Part shown: piece after piece, positions 18,230 through 28,086 of the stretch | How positions within the stretch are numbered: position 1 is the first letter of the stretch | Layout: every line of letters begins with the position of its first letter | Assembly (NCBI GenBank): GCA_016841625.1 | Contig: JAENYU010000004.1 | Location: 35,109 to 99,108, forward strand | DNA: 64,000 nucleotides | Direction: 5' to 3' | Source of the DNA: Methanobacteriota archaeon | GTDB taxonomy: Archaea; Halobacteriota; Methanosarcinia; Methanosarcinales; Methanosarcinaceae | Made by a program: the position numbers and the translations under genes | The notes under the pieces: model-generated | Seen by the model: only the letters and a program-made list of their open reading frames with translations | What the model was told of the DNA's origin: nothing | The model's database searches: none

Positions 18230-21200
18230 TCAGTGTCCACTTTCCAGGAACTTTATCCTGAACAAAGTTCTTCCATTTCCTTCAAGCTCGATCGTACCCT
18301 CCAGCTGTTCTACAAGGGTATTTACAAGCTGCAAGCCTAAAGAATCGGTGTTTGTGAAGTCAATATTTTCCGGAAAACCCAACCCGTTATCCGAAACAAT
18401 CAGTGTGAACTGATGACCTTTGTTAATAATGCTCCCTGTACCGTTATTATTTGTGATGTTACTTATACTTTTATTTCCTGAAATTTCATTCCGGAAAAGT
18501 TTAACGTGAATTTCCCCTTTCCTTCCGGCAGGGAAGGCGTGTTTCAGGGCATTGGAGACAAGTTCGTTGACAATGATCCCTAACGGGATTGCCGCGTCCA
18601 TTCCCAGGAATATCTCCTCTACATCCAGTTTCAGCTTTACGTCCTCTTTCCTGACCATATACGAGCGGAGAAGGTCCGAGGTCAGTTTCCGGAGATAGGC
18701 TGCAAAATCAATGGTCTCGGTACCCCCTCCCTTGTACAGCTCTTCGTGGATAATTGCCATGGAAGCCACACGGTTCTGGCTTTCCCTGAATGCCTCGACC
18801 ACCTTTTCCTCACTGAAGTGGTCGGCTTGCAGTTCAAGGAGGCTGGATATTACCTGAAGGTTGTTCTTGATCCGATGGTGGATCTCTTTCATGCGGATCT
18901 TCTCGATCCTTGCAAGGGTTTCTTCCGCTTCCTTTCTCTCCGTGATGTCGTAGATTGCGCCCTCCAGGCGGCCTAATTTCCCTTCGTTTCCGGGAATGTG
19001 CTGGACGATTTCGTGGACCCATCTTCTGCTTCCGTCCCTATGCCTGATCCTGTATACCTCTTCGACGAAAATGCCAGGAGTGGAACTTATTTTAGCTATT
19101 TGCGGCTGGAGGCGGGCAAGATCTTCGGGCTCTATAATCTGTTCCCATATTACTTCTCCTGAAGTGAATTGTTCTTCTCTGTAACCGGTGATCTCTTCCA
19201 GAGCTCCGTGCATGAAGATGTGTACGAAATTCAGGGTTGACTGGAAAGCAATCCCCTTGAAGTTCTGCATAAATGAACGGTACTTCTCTTCGCTTTCCCG
19301 TACTTTATCAAGGGAATGCTTGATCTGTGTGATGTCTTTATTTGTCCCGAGCATCCTGCTCATGCGGCCCTTTTCATCCTTCAGGAAGACTCCCCGGTTT
19401 TCCACATAAAAATAGCTCCCGTCCTTCTTCCTGAGCCTGTACTCCTCATGGTACCTCTCTCCGGTCTCCAGGCATTTTTTAAACGAATCAACCGCACGCC
19501 TGCGGTCTTCCGGGTGTAAGCGCTCTTCCCAGTCAGCCTTACAGTTAATCCCGAATTCTTCCAGGCTATAATCCGTAAGCTCTTTGATAGCTCCTGCCCA
19601 GCCGAGTTCATCTCTCAGAAGATCATAATCATATACAAGCTGCCCGGTCTCTTCGGCAACGATGCGGAACCGTTCCTCGCTTTTCCGCAATTCTTCCGTT
19701 GCAAGTTTTCTCTCCGTGATGTCTTTTATCACCCCGATCATCCGGTATACTCTGCCCTTTTTGTCCCTCAAATAAGTCCCGCAGTCTTCCACGTAAATAT
19801 AGTTCCCTGAATTTTGTTTGAACCTGTATTCCTGACAGTAACTCCCTCCGCTCCTAAGGGATTTACCAAAGTGTGAGACTACATTTCCATAGTCTTCGGG
19901 GTGAACGTGCTCTTTCCAGAGGTTCCAGGTCGTAAGCTTACGGATTTCTTCATAAGTATAACCGGTAATTTCCTCAATGGCCCCTGCCCATTTTACATGT
20001 TCTGAATTAATGTTAAAATCGTATATGAGCTGGCCTGTCTTCTCTGCCGCTACGCGGAACCTTTCTTCGCTTTCCTGGAGTTTTTCCGCAGCAAGCTTTA
20101 TGAGTGTGATATCTTTTAGCACCCCTATAGCTTTGCGGATATGCCCCTCGTCGTCCCGGAGGTAAACCCCGCTGTCTTCAACGTGGAAATAGTTCCCGTC
20201 TTTCTTCCTGAACCTGTATTCCACACGAAAACGGTTGCAACTTTTCTGGAATTCCCTGAGTTTTGCCAGAGTCTCTCCCCGGTCTTCCGGATGGATATGC
20301 TCTGCCCACATTTTCCCATCGAATTTCCGGAACTCTTCAATGCTGTACCCGGTAACTTCGGTGATTGCCCCTGCCCAGGAAAGTATGTCGTTCACATGGT
20401 CATGTTCAAAGACGATCTGCCCTGTCTGTTCGGCAGCAACCCTGAAGCGCTCCTCGCTTTCCTCAAGTTTCCTCTGGGCAAGCTTCTTCTCTCCAATGTC
20501 TTTGATAATTCCAAGTGCCTTGCATATGTTTCCGTTTTCATCTCTAAGGTAGATTCCTTCATCCTCCACGGTAACATAGCTTCCATCTTTTCTTCTGAGC
20601 CTGTACTCTTCGAAGAAATCCCCTCCTTCTTTCCTGCACTGTTCATGTGCCGACGTCACCCTTTCCCGGTCTTCAGGATGGATCAACCCAACCCAGCCGT
20701 TGACGGTGATTTCCTGGAATTCCTCAAAGCCGTATCCGGTAATTTCGGGGATTGCTCCCCCCCATTCAATTACCCCTTTGGTATAGTTATCATGATAGAG
20801 GACCTGGCCGGTATGTTCTGCAATCAAGCGGTACCTTTCTTCACTTTTTTCAAGTTTCTCCCTGGCAAGTTTCTGTTCCGTGATATCTTTTTTCACGCCA
20901 ATGATCCTGCAAGGGCACCCTTTTTCGTCTTTAAGGATCTGCCCGCAGGATTCCACGTAGAAGTAGTCCCCGTCTTTTCTCCTGAACCTGTATTCTTCTT
21001 GAATCCTGCCCCCCTTCTCGAGGGCTTCATTGATCCTTTCGACGGCACGTTTCCTGTCCTCAGGGTGGACGTGTTCTGCCCATTTTTCCACGTCGAATTT
21101 CTGGAATTCTTCTGCAGAATAGCCTGTGAGCTCCTGGATAGCTCCTGCCCAGTAGATAACCTCGTTTTTAAGGTCATGCTCAAATACGATTTGTCCGGTC

Positions 21201-23233
21201 TGCTCTGTTGCATTCCTGTATTTTTCTTCGCTTTCTTCCAGTTTCGGCCGCGCCCGTTTTCTCCCCGCTCTCTCTTTACTACGCCCTACCGATCTGCAAG
21301 GGCACCCTTTTTCGTCTTTAAGGATCTGCCCGCAGGATTCCACGTAGAAGTAGTCCCCGTCTTTTCTCCTGAACCTGTACTCCTCAACGAACCTTTCCCC
21401 TTTCTCGAGGGCTCCCATGATCCTTTCGATGGAACGTTTCCTGTCCTCGGGGTGGACGTGTTCTGCCCATTTTTCCAAGTCGAATTTCTGGAATTCTTCG
21501 GCAGAATAGCCTGTAAGTTCCTGGATCGCTCCCGCCCAGTCGATAATCCCGCTTTTAAGGTCATTCTCAAATACTATTTGTCCGGTCTGTTCGGCAGCCT
21601 GCCGGTACTTCTCTTCACTTTTCTCAAGTTTTTCCCTGGCAAGCTTTCTTTCCGTGATGTCTTTTATTACCCCGGCAGTCCTGTAGACCTTCCCATCCTT
21701 ATCTTTTAAGTAAAAGCCGTTGTCCTCTGCGTAGAAGTAGCTCCCATCTTTTCTCCTGAGCCTGTACTCTTTATAGAAGTCTTCCCCTGTCGCCAGGCAT
21801 TTTTTATAGGTCTCGACAGCCATCTGGCGGTCCTCCGGGTGGAGGTGTTCAGCCCAGACCTCAGGGATGAATTTCTGGAACTCGTCATAACTGTATCCCG
21901 TCAGTTCTTCAATGGCTCCTGCCCAGATACTCCGGTTGGTCCTCAAATCATAATCATAAACAAGCTGCCCGGTCCTTTCTACAACTGCCCTGAACCTTTC
22001 TTCACTTTTCTCAAGTGTTTCCTGGACGAGCTTTCTTTCGCTTATGTCTTTCATTACTCCGAGGAGTCTGAATATGCGACCGCTTTCGTCTTTGAAGTAG
22101 AATCCACGGTCTTCCACGTGGAAGTAAGTCCCGTCCTTTCTCCTGAACCGGTACTCTTCGAGGTATTTATCCCCGGTTTTCATGCACATTTTATGGGTTT
22201 TCCAGGCCCTTTCCCTGTCTTCGGGATGTATATGGTCAATCCAGCAATCCAGATTCATCTTCTGCATTTCTTCAAATGTGTAGCCGACAAGCTCTTTGAT
22301 CGCCCCCACCCAGTCAATTCTCCCTGTTGCAAGGTCATAATCATATACAAGTTGCCCCGTCTGTTCGGTAGCAATGCGGTACCTTTCCTCACCTTTTCGG
22401 AACGTTTCTTCCACAGCCTTGCACTGAGTCATGTCCAGCATCACGCCTGCAATCCCGCTAACATTTCCAGAGCTGTCCTTATATGCGGCTTTGTGGAACA
22501 GGAAATCCCTTGTTATGCCGTCGGCACAGACCACCCGGGTTTCGTAATAGTGGGTTCCTCCTTTCTCGAGAAGTTCCATGTCATGCTTCCGATAAATTCC
22601 CGCAAGCTCTTTAAGCACCTTTTTATGCAACTCTGCAAAAGACCCTCCAATGACCTTTTCCTTCGGAAGCCCCATGATCTGCCTGGCAAATGTCTCGTTG
22701 CAGTTTAAGTATGTTCCATTCAGGTCCCTCTGGAATACGGGGCTCGGAATGTCGTCGAGCAGGGTTTCCAAAAAACTAACGGTGTTTCGAAGAGCTTCTT
22801 CTGCCCCCGTAAGTTCGAGATTCCTTTTCCCTGCACTTTCCTCGAACTCTTCACACTTTTTTTTCAGTTCCTCTTCGGCTTTCCGGAAGGGGCTTATGTC
22901 AAACCCGTAGAGGTCTACGCAGTTTTCTTCCGGCAGGGAGCAGAATGTGACGGAGTATGTCCTTTTCTCCGTATTAATTTCAAATTGTTCCGGATTTTTT
23001 TGAGAAAGTATTCCCCTTATCTTATCGACCATTGATTGAGGAAGTTTTTCTCCTTCCCTGCAGCCCCAGTATTCCGTCAGAGGACTTGCAGCCTTGTTCG
23101 CATAGAGGACTGTCCCTCTTCTATCTACTCTGAGGACAGGGTTCGGGTTATTTGAAGGAAACTGGTCCGGCATTTTTACTTCTTCTTTTTCCCCATGCCA
23201 GTTGCAGGCTTCAGCGTCTTTAGAATCCCCCAT
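18230..23233 (-). CDS. Giant cytoplasmic PAS-array histidine kinase
   Basis: A 1667-residue sensor kinase with no membrane segment. An N-terminal PAS (NPNPVLRVDRRGTVLYANK) is followed by a PAS_4-type domain (about 150-275). Eight PAS_3/PAC modules of about 129 residues follow (about 285-1315), each with a TGQ-(V/I)-(Y/F) start, an (A/G)GAI-x-E(L/I/V)T-x-Y-like core, an HPEDR-like turn and an EYR-(L/F)R-KDG-like strand. One more divergent PAS precedes the catalytic part. The dimerisation domain is HisKA_2 type (MKEIHHRIKNNLQVISSLLE; His is the phospho-acceptor), then an ATPase with NELVSNALKHAF and SDNGLGFPENI. Modules 3 and 4 are nearly identical at DNA level (387-base period). The GAGGT before ATG 23233 supports that start. 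It probably signals to the receiver gene just downstream. Confidence 0.93.
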   Translation of the reverse strand: MGDSKDAEACNWHGEKEEVKMPDQFPSNNPNPVLRVDRRGTVLYANKAASPLTEYWGCREGEKLPQSMVDKIRGILSQKNPEQFEINTEKRTYSVTFCSLPEENCVDLYGFDISPFRKAEEELKKKCEEFEESAGKRNLELTGAEEALRNTVSFLETLLDDIPSPVFQRDLNGTYLNCNETFARQIMGLPKEKVIGGSFAELHKKVLKELAGIYRKHDMELLEKGGTHYYETRVVCADGITRDFLFHKAAYKDSSGNVSGIAGVMLDMTQCKAVEETFRKGEERYRIATEQTGQLVYDYDLATGRIDWVGAIKELVGYTFEEMQKMNLDCWIDHIHPEDRERAWKTHKMCMKTGDKYLEEYRFRRKDGTYFHVEDRGFYFKDESGRIFRLLGVMKDISERKLVQETLEKSEERFRAVVERTGQLVYDYDLRTNRSIWAGAIEELTGYSYDEFQKFIPEVWAEHLHPEDRQMAVETYKKCLATGEDFYKEYRLRRKDGSYFYAEDNGFYLKDKDGKVYRTAGVIKDITERKLAREKLEKSEEKYRQAAEQTGQIVFENDLKSGIIDWAGAIQELTGYSAEEFQKFDLEKWAEHVHPEDRKRSIERIMGALEKGERFVEEYRFRRKDGDYFYVESCGQILKDEKGCPCRSVGRSKERAGRKRARPKLEESEEKYRNATEQTGQIVFEHDLKNEVIYWAGAIQELTGYSAEEFQKFDVEKWAEHVHPEDRKRAVERINEALEKGGRIQEEYRFRRKDGDYFYVESCGQILKDEKGCPCRIIGVKKDITEQKLAREKLEKSEERYRLIAEHTGQVLYHDNYTKGVIEWGGAIPEITGYGFEEFQEITVNGWVGLIHPEDRERVTSAHEQCRKEGGDFFEEYRLRRKDGSYVTVEDEGIYLRDENGNICKALGIIKDIGEKKLAQRKLEESEERFRVAAEQTGQIVFEHDHVNDILSWAGAITEVTGYSIEEFRKFDGKMWAEHIHPEDRGETLAKLREFQKSCNRFRVEYRFRKKDGNYFHVEDSGVYLRDDEGHIRKAIGVLKDITLIKLAAEKLQESEERFRVAAEKTGQLIYDFNINSEHVKWAGAIEEITGYTYEEIRKLTTWNLWKEHVHPEDYGNVVSHFGKSLRSGGSYCQEYRFKQNSGNYIYVEDCGTYLRDKKGRVYRMIGVIKDITERKLATEELRKSEERFRIVAEETGQLVYDYDLLRDELGWAGAIKELTDYSLEEFGINCKADWEERLHPEDRRRAVDSFKKCLETGERYHEEYRLRKKDGSYFYVENRGVFLKDEKGRMSRMLGTNKDITQIKHSLDKVRESEEKYRSFMQNFKGIAFQSTLNFVHIFMHGALEEITGYREEQFTSGEVIWEQIIEPEDLARLQPQIAKISSTPGIFVEEVYRIRHRDGSRRWVHEIVQHIPGNEGKLGRLEGAIYDITERKEAEETLARIEKIRMKEIHHRIKNNLQVISSLLELQADHFSEEKVVEAFRESQNRVASMAIIHEELYKGGGTETIDFAAYLRKLTSDLLRSYMVRKEDVKLKLDVEEIFLGMDAAIPLGIIVNELVSNALKHAFPAGRKGEIHVKLFRNEISGNKSISNITNNNGTGSIINKGHQFTLIVSDNGLGFPENIDFTNTDSLGLQLVNTLVEQLEGTIELEGNGRTLFRIKFLESGH
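20880..21640 (-). repeat. Near-identical tandem PAS modules inside the giant kinase
   Basis: Two consecutive modules share long identical DNA stretches: for example AAGGGCACCCTTTTTCGTC begins at 20911 and again at 21298, a 387-base period. This indicates a recent in-frame duplication or gene conversion within the gene. Confidence 0.8.
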
Positions 23234-23636
23234 TTACCTCACTTTTTAGTTTGTCCCTTTTGCTTATGAAAATGAGTATCTGTAGAACTTCTTAAGTTTC
23301 GAGCTTCTTAAGTTTTACCATTTAAAGTTTCAATTCAAAAAGTCAGTTGGGCTGTGAATTTCCCTTTTCACGACACGTTAAAATTTACAAATTTTTAATT
23401 GTTCATGGATATGTCTATTAAAAGTAGGTACATTAACCATTTTCCTGTTACTCCCCCATCATTTAAAAAGTATATGATATGTATCCATTTTTTACAAAGT
23501 ATCTCCCATCTCTTTAAGGCCTCCCCTTTCTCTCATTCCAAATAGGAGCTGAAGGACGCCTGTGCCCTCCTTATATCGGCGTCCTGATTCAGGTGTCCTG
23601 ATTCCGGGACCAGTTGTTCCGGAATTAATCCTCGTT
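23234..23636. other. Intergenic region between the two PAS kinases
   Basis: About 400 AT-rich bases, likely holding the promoter of the giant kinase gene and the end of the second kinase transcript. The short repeated motif CTTCTTAAGTTT/GCTTCTTAAGTTT occurs around 23289-23315. No gene is seen. Confidence 0.35.
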
Positions 23637-25862
23637 TCACTTTCCCGGTTCCCTGAACATGATTCTGAATGTGCTGCCCCTTACTTTTTCAAGTTCGACT
23701 GTGCCCTCTATCTGGTCGACAAGGGTGTTTACAAGCTGAAGGCCGAGTGAATCGGTGTGCCTGAACTCGATCTCTTCAGGGAAGCCTGCTCCGTTGTCCG
23801 AAACTATCAGGGTGAACCCGGAGGAATCCCTGCTTTCAATGCCATCACTGCTTTCACTGTTATCCCAGCTTTCAATGTCCCTGTGCTTCGAGTTCTCCTC
23901 GGAGTTCTCATAATCTTGGTCTCCTGTCCTCCGGAAGCTTATCCGGATTTCTCCCGTCATTTCCGGGGCAAAAGCATGTTTCAGGGAGTTAGAGACCAGT
24001 TCGTTGATGATGATCCCCAGGGGAATGGCGTTGTCCATCCCGATGAATATTTCCTCGACGTCAAGTTCAAGCTTGATATTGTCGCTTTCCCGGGTGTAGG
24101 ATTTCAGGAGGTCTGCGGTCAGTTTCCGGAGGTATACTGAAAAGTCAAGGGTCAGCATGTCCTTGTCTTTGCTTTCGTAGAGTTCCTCGTGGATAATTGC
24201 CATTGATACAACACGGTTCTGGCTTTCCCTGAAAGCTTCGAGGACTTCTTTGTCACTAAATTTCTCTGCTTGAAGTTCAAGAAGGCTGGAAATTACCTGA
24301 AGGTTGTTCTTTATACGGTGGTGGATTTCCCTCTTCCGGATTTCTCTGGTTTTTTCCAGGGCTTTTTCTGCTACCTTTCTCTCTGTTATGTCCTTGATCA
24401 CGCCCAGCATCCTATAGATGCGGCCAGATTCGTCCTTCAGGAAAATTCCGTTGTCTTCGGCGTAAAAATAGCTCCCGTCTTTCTTCATGAAGCGGTATTC
24501 TTCATGGTACGGGGTGTTGGCTTCGAATGCTTCATAATGCGCCTTTGCCGCCTTTTCCCGGTCTTCCGGGTGGATATGCAGGGCCCAACCTTGCATGTTG
24601 CAGTTCTGGAATTCTTCAACACCGTATCCCGTAAGTTTCTCAATAGCCCCTGCCCAGTCGTTTCGATCCGCTTCAATATCGTAATCGTAAATTAGCTGCC
24701 CTGTCTGTTCTGCGGCCATCTGGTATCTTTCTTCACTTTTTTGCAAAATCTCTTCGGCTTTTTTGAGCTCGGTGATGTCCTGCATTATGCCGACTATTCC
24801 TGCCCTGTTGCCTGCAGTATCGTAGTAGAGGGCTTTTGTGATGAGAAAGTCCTGAATTTCTCCTTTCGCGCACCTGACTTTTGCTTCATAGTGCTGTTTT
24901 TCGTTTTCTCTGAACAGTTTGCGGTCGTATTTTTCATATACATCGGCAAATTCTCCGGGTACTTTGTCCTCAAACTCGTGCATAGAGTGCCCGACGAGGA
25001 TCTCTTTGGGAAGGCCCATGATCCTGCTGGCAAAGAGTTCATTGCAGCCGAGGTAAATCCCGTTCATGTCTTTGTAAAATATGGGGGTCGGAATCGCGTC
25101 AAGGAGGGTTTCCTGGAACTGCAGGTTGTCCCGGAGGGCTTTTTCAACCTTTTTGAGTTCGCTTATATCCAGCAGTACCCCTACCAGAATGGCAAAGTCT
25201 TCGGTTTCATCCATGTAAACGGCTCTGCTGATGTGGAAATCTCTCTCCTCCCCGTTCAGGTAAGGGATTAAGGTTTCGTAAACGTGTTTGCCTCCTTTCC
25301 TCAGGAGTTCCATGTCCAGCTGCTGGTACTCCCTGGCAGTAGCAGGAGGTATTATTGTTTCGAGTTCGGTCAGTTTGAAGCCTCTGGCCCTTTCTTCCGG
25401 AAGCCCGATGATCTGGTCTGCAAAGAGCCTGTTGCAGCCCAGGTACTTCCCTTCCCTGTCTTTGTAATATACAGGCGCAGGAATCGTGTCCACCATGGTT
25501 TCCATTATCTGGAGGTTGTTCCAGAGGGCTTTTTCCAGCCGAAGATGCTTTTTTTTGCTTTTTTCTTCTCTCTGCACCCTGGAACTGATGTTAAAACCGT
25601 AAATGTTTACAGCTTCCTCCTCCGGATCATAATAAAAGGTCAGAAGGTATACCCTTTCCCCAACTTCCAGCTCAAGTTCTTCTGCTCTTTCCCGGCCGCT
25701 TGCCTTTCTCACGAAACTTTCCGGGGTTTCCGGGAGTTTTTTTCCCACTTCCACATCCCAGCTTTTCAGCAGGGGGTCAGCTGCTCTGTTTGCGTAGAGG
25801 ACTGTCCCGTCAATTTTCACCCTTATTACAGGGTTCGGGTTTTTTGCAGGAAACTGTTCCAT
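23637..25862 (-). CDS. Cytoplasmic PAS histidine kinase (HisKA_2 type)
   Basis: A 741-residue soluble kinase related to the giant kinase. Order: an N-terminal PAS (NPVIRVKIDGTVLYANRAAD), two PAS_4-type domains (each with IPAPVYYKD or IPTPIFYKD and the IIGLPEE/IMGLPKE turn), one PAS_3 module (TGQLIYDYDIEADRNDWAGA), HisKA_2 with REIHHRIKNNLQVISSLLE, and a C-terminal ATPase with NELVSNSLKHAF and SDNGAGFPEEI. The ATPase carries a low-complexity Ser/Glu insert before the G-box. A GTG at 25919 would add 19 residues, but the ATG at 25862 follows GAAGGA at a proper distance. No receiver gene is adjacent. Confidence 0.9.
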   Translation of the reverse strand: MEQFPAKNPNPVIRVKIDGTVLYANRAADPLLKSWDVEVGKKLPETPESFVRKASGRERAEELELEVGERVYLLTFYYDPEEEAVNIYGFNISSRVQREEKSKKKHLRLEKALWNNLQIMETMVDTIPAPVYYKDREGKYLGCNRLFADQIIGLPEERARGFKLTELETIIPPATAREYQQLDMELLRKGGKHVYETLIPYLNGEERDFHISRAVYMDETEDFAILVGVLLDISELKKVEKALRDNLQFQETLLDAIPTPIFYKDMNGIYLGCNELFASRIMGLPKEILVGHSMHEFEDKVPGEFADVYEKYDRKLFRENEKQHYEAKVRCAKGEIQDFLITKALYYDTAGNRAGIVGIMQDITELKKAEEILQKSEERYQMAAEQTGQLIYDYDIEADRNDWAGAIEKLTGYGVEEFQNCNMQGWALHIHPEDREKAAKAHYEAFEANTPYHEEYRFMKKDGSYFYAEDNGIFLKDESGRIYRMLGVIKDITERKVAEKALEKTREIRKREIHHRIKNNLQVISSLLELQAEKFSDKEVLEAFRESQNRVVSMAIIHEELYESKDKDMLTLDFSVYLRKLTADLLKSYTRESDNIKLELDVEEIFIGMDNAIPLGIIINELVSNSLKHAFAPEMTGEIRISFRRTGDQDYENSEENSKHRDIESWDNSESSDGIESRDSSGFTLIVSDNGAGFPEEIEFRHTDSLGLQLVNTLVDQIEGTVELEKVRGSTFRIMFREPGK

Positions 25863-26146
25863 CCACTTTCCTTCGCCGACGTTCTCTTTCGTCTTTTCAG
25901 TACTTTTTATGCTGGACACTTCCCGGGGTTTGTTTTATTTCGTTGATTTTGTTCTGGGTTCAGGGAAAAATGAATTCTGAAAAAATTCAATACTCTAATT
26001 TTTTTAATCTCATTTGAATTACAGCTTTTTAATTTTTATGTTTTGAGTTTGTAAATTTATGTTCTACGTGCTGCCCTGGAGATGTAGAGGACGATGTATT
26101 AAAATATCCTGAAGATTTAAAATATCCAGAAGATTTGCCAGAGTGT

Positions 26147-26560
26147 CAACTACCCCTCCCTAAAATCTAAGCCGTATGGCTTAGATTTTAGAGTAAGGGG
26201 CTTGCAAAAGCCCTAGTTGATTAGCCTAAGTACGTTATTCTGGTCACGATATTCGTGGATACTCCACTCGTTCACGAAGATTTCGATCTAACTAAACATC
26301 TCTTAGAGGTTGGAGAAGTGGAACGATCATTAACAAGCCAGTATAACAGTGGCGAAGTGGACTAACTCCATTCAGGAGGACGAAACTATCAAAGTATTTC
26401 AGTATCTCCGAATGATATACGGCATTTCCACACGGCAAGCTAATCATGTAAAAAAAGTAGTGTTGTTTCCAAATTTTGTGGGATCACTATCAATGGCTCC
26501 CTGGTGATCCATTGACCTACACCCCCACGTCACTGGTTCAATGGGGGTGGCCACATAGTT
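26147..26560 (+). ncRNA. Putative IscB guide RNA (omega RNA)
   Basis: IscB uses a long RNA encoded upstream of its gene, with the guide at the RNA's 5' end drawn from DNA flanking the transposon. The upstream 600 bases hold no gene but clear structure: the 14-bp terminal hairpin (26160-26191), GGGCTT/AAGCCC (26198-26213), GGATCAC (26481-26487) with GTGATCC (26504-26510), and CACCCCC (26520-26526) with GGGGGTG (26543-26549). CCATTGACC (26509-26517) can alternatively pair with GGTTCAATGG (26535-26544), a possible pseudoknot. The guide would come from about 26130-26146. The 3' limit is a guess. Confidence 0.55.
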
Positions 26561-26764
26561 ACGAATTCTTCATCCGACTCAAAAATTCCTGAAAAATGCA
26601 AACTCTTAAAATAATCGGAGTTATTAACCTCGAGTTTTCCATAACATTACACAATCCATTCTAAAATAATAAATAAGTGAGTTTATTTTAGCTGATATGT
26701 ACAAAAGTTCATAAAGTGATTCGGAGATACTGTATTTGTCAAAAATCTTAATAATGAACCATTA

Positions 26765-28066
26765 ATGCCAACAACCCCGAGGAAGGCAAGAATCTTACTG
26801 AAATCTGGAAAGGCAGAAGTGGTACAAAGAAACCCATTTACCATTAGGTTATTATATCCCTGTGGAAACGCTACGCAGGAGATCACATTAGGGATTGATA
26901 CCGGATACTCCAATATTGGTTTTTCGGCAGTTACCGAGAAAGAAGAATTAATTTCAGGAGAAGTACAGCTTCTTACCGGGATGGTTGAGAGAAATCAGGA
27001 AAGAGCAATGTACCGGAGAACCCGAAGAAACAGGTTAAGGTACCGAAAACCTGGATTTGACCAGAACACCAATAAGGAAGGATGGTTTGCTCCTTCAATC
27101 CGGCACAAGCTTGATACTCATTTAAGGTTTGTGGAAAAACTTCACGAACTTTTACCGATAACTAAAATAGTGGTCGAAATTGGGAAGTTTGATATTCAGA
27201 AAATCAAAAATCCTGACATCAAAGGTAAACAGTATCAGGAAGGGGAACAAAAAGGATATGAGAACCTCCGTGCTTACATTTTGCACCGGGATGGTTACAA
27301 ATGTCAAAACCCTGACTGTAGTATAACATCAGGCAAGTATACCCGGTTAGACGTTCACCACATTGTTTATAGGAGCAACGGAGGTTCTGACAGTCCTAGT
27401 AACCTTATTACCCTGTGCTCTCGCTGTCATACTCCGAAAAATCATAAGGGGTTTTTGTTGATATGGAAACCCAAAACTAAGGGTTTTAAAGACGCTACAT
27501 TTATGAACACTGTTAAAACGAAAGTGTTTGAAATCTTGAAAGAAACTTATGGAAATGTGAAAGCTACCTATGGATACCTCACAAAAATTAAAAGGTTGAG
27601 TATGGGGCTTGAAAAAACGCATTATAATGATGCTTTTTGTACTGTGGAAGGTGATAAGCAGATCAGGCATGAACCTTTTATAATTAAGCAGGTTCGCCGG
27701 AATAACCGGAGTCTGTCAAAGTTTTATGATGCGAAGTACATAGATTCAAGAGATGGCTCTACTAAATCAGGTCAAGACCTGAACTCTGGAAGAACTTGCA
27801 GGAATAAGAATCTAAACACTGAAAACCTTAGACAGTACAGACAACAGAAGGTTAAGAAGGGTCGTTATAGCATCAGGAAAAAAAGATACCCTATTCAGCC
27901 TATGGATTTGGTTAAGTTTAAAGAAACTTTGTATTATGTAGCAGGAACTCAAAACGAAGGAGCATATATTAAATTGAAAAATCTCAAAAAGGTTATTCGA
28001 TCTGAAAAAGTTAACCTAATCAAGTACGGAAAAGGTTTTTGTTGGCTTAATCCAAAAGTAGTTTGA
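26765..28066 (+). CDS. iscB: IscB, RNA-guided RuvC/HNH nuclease
   Basis: A 433-residue IscB, the family ancestral to Cas9. Visible parts are RuvC-I Asp45 in TLGIDTGYSNIGFSAV, an Arg-rich bridge helix (YRRTRRNRLRYR), RuvC-II Glu in KIVVEIGKFD, an HNH domain with zinc cysteines (CQNPDC, CSRCH) and LDVHHIVYRSNGG, and RuvC-III in KTHYNDAFCT. All nuclease residues appear intact. The family PLMP motif lies at the very start: the codons before this ATG read FVKNLNNEPL, so the native protein should begin about 11 residues earlier, yet no ATG, GTG or TTG exists there. A GTA at 26732 sits where the start is expected, five bases after GGAG. Confidence 0.92.
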   Translation: MPTTPRKARILLKSGKAEVVQRNPFTIRLLYPCGNATQEITLGIDTGYSNIGFSAVTEKEELISGEVQLLTGMVERNQERAMYRRTRRNRLRYRKPGFDQNTNKEGWFAPSIRHKLDTHLRFVEKLHELLPITKIVVEIGKFDIQKIKNPDIKGKQYQEGEQKGYENLRAYILHRDGYKCQNPDCSITSGKYTRLDVHHIVYRSNGGSDSPSNLITLCSRCHTPKNHKGFLLIWKPKTKGFKDATFMNTVKTKVFEILKETYGNVKATYGYLTKIKRLSMGLEKTHYNDAFCTVEGDKQIRHEPFIIKQVRRNNRSLSKFYDAKYIDSRDGSTKSGQDLNSGRTCRNKNLNTENLRQYRQQKVKKGRYSIRKKRYPIQPMDLVKFKETLYYVAGTQNEGAYIKLKNLKKVIRSEKVNLIKYGKGFCWLNPKVV

Positions 28067-28086
28067 GGTTAGAAAGTTTACGCATT

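Noticed and set aside
20141..21709. Long plus-strand open frame (522 residues) opposite the giant kinase
   Set aside because: It is the antisense shadow of the repeated PAS modules; its Phe/Pro/Val-rich composition mirrors the coding strand.
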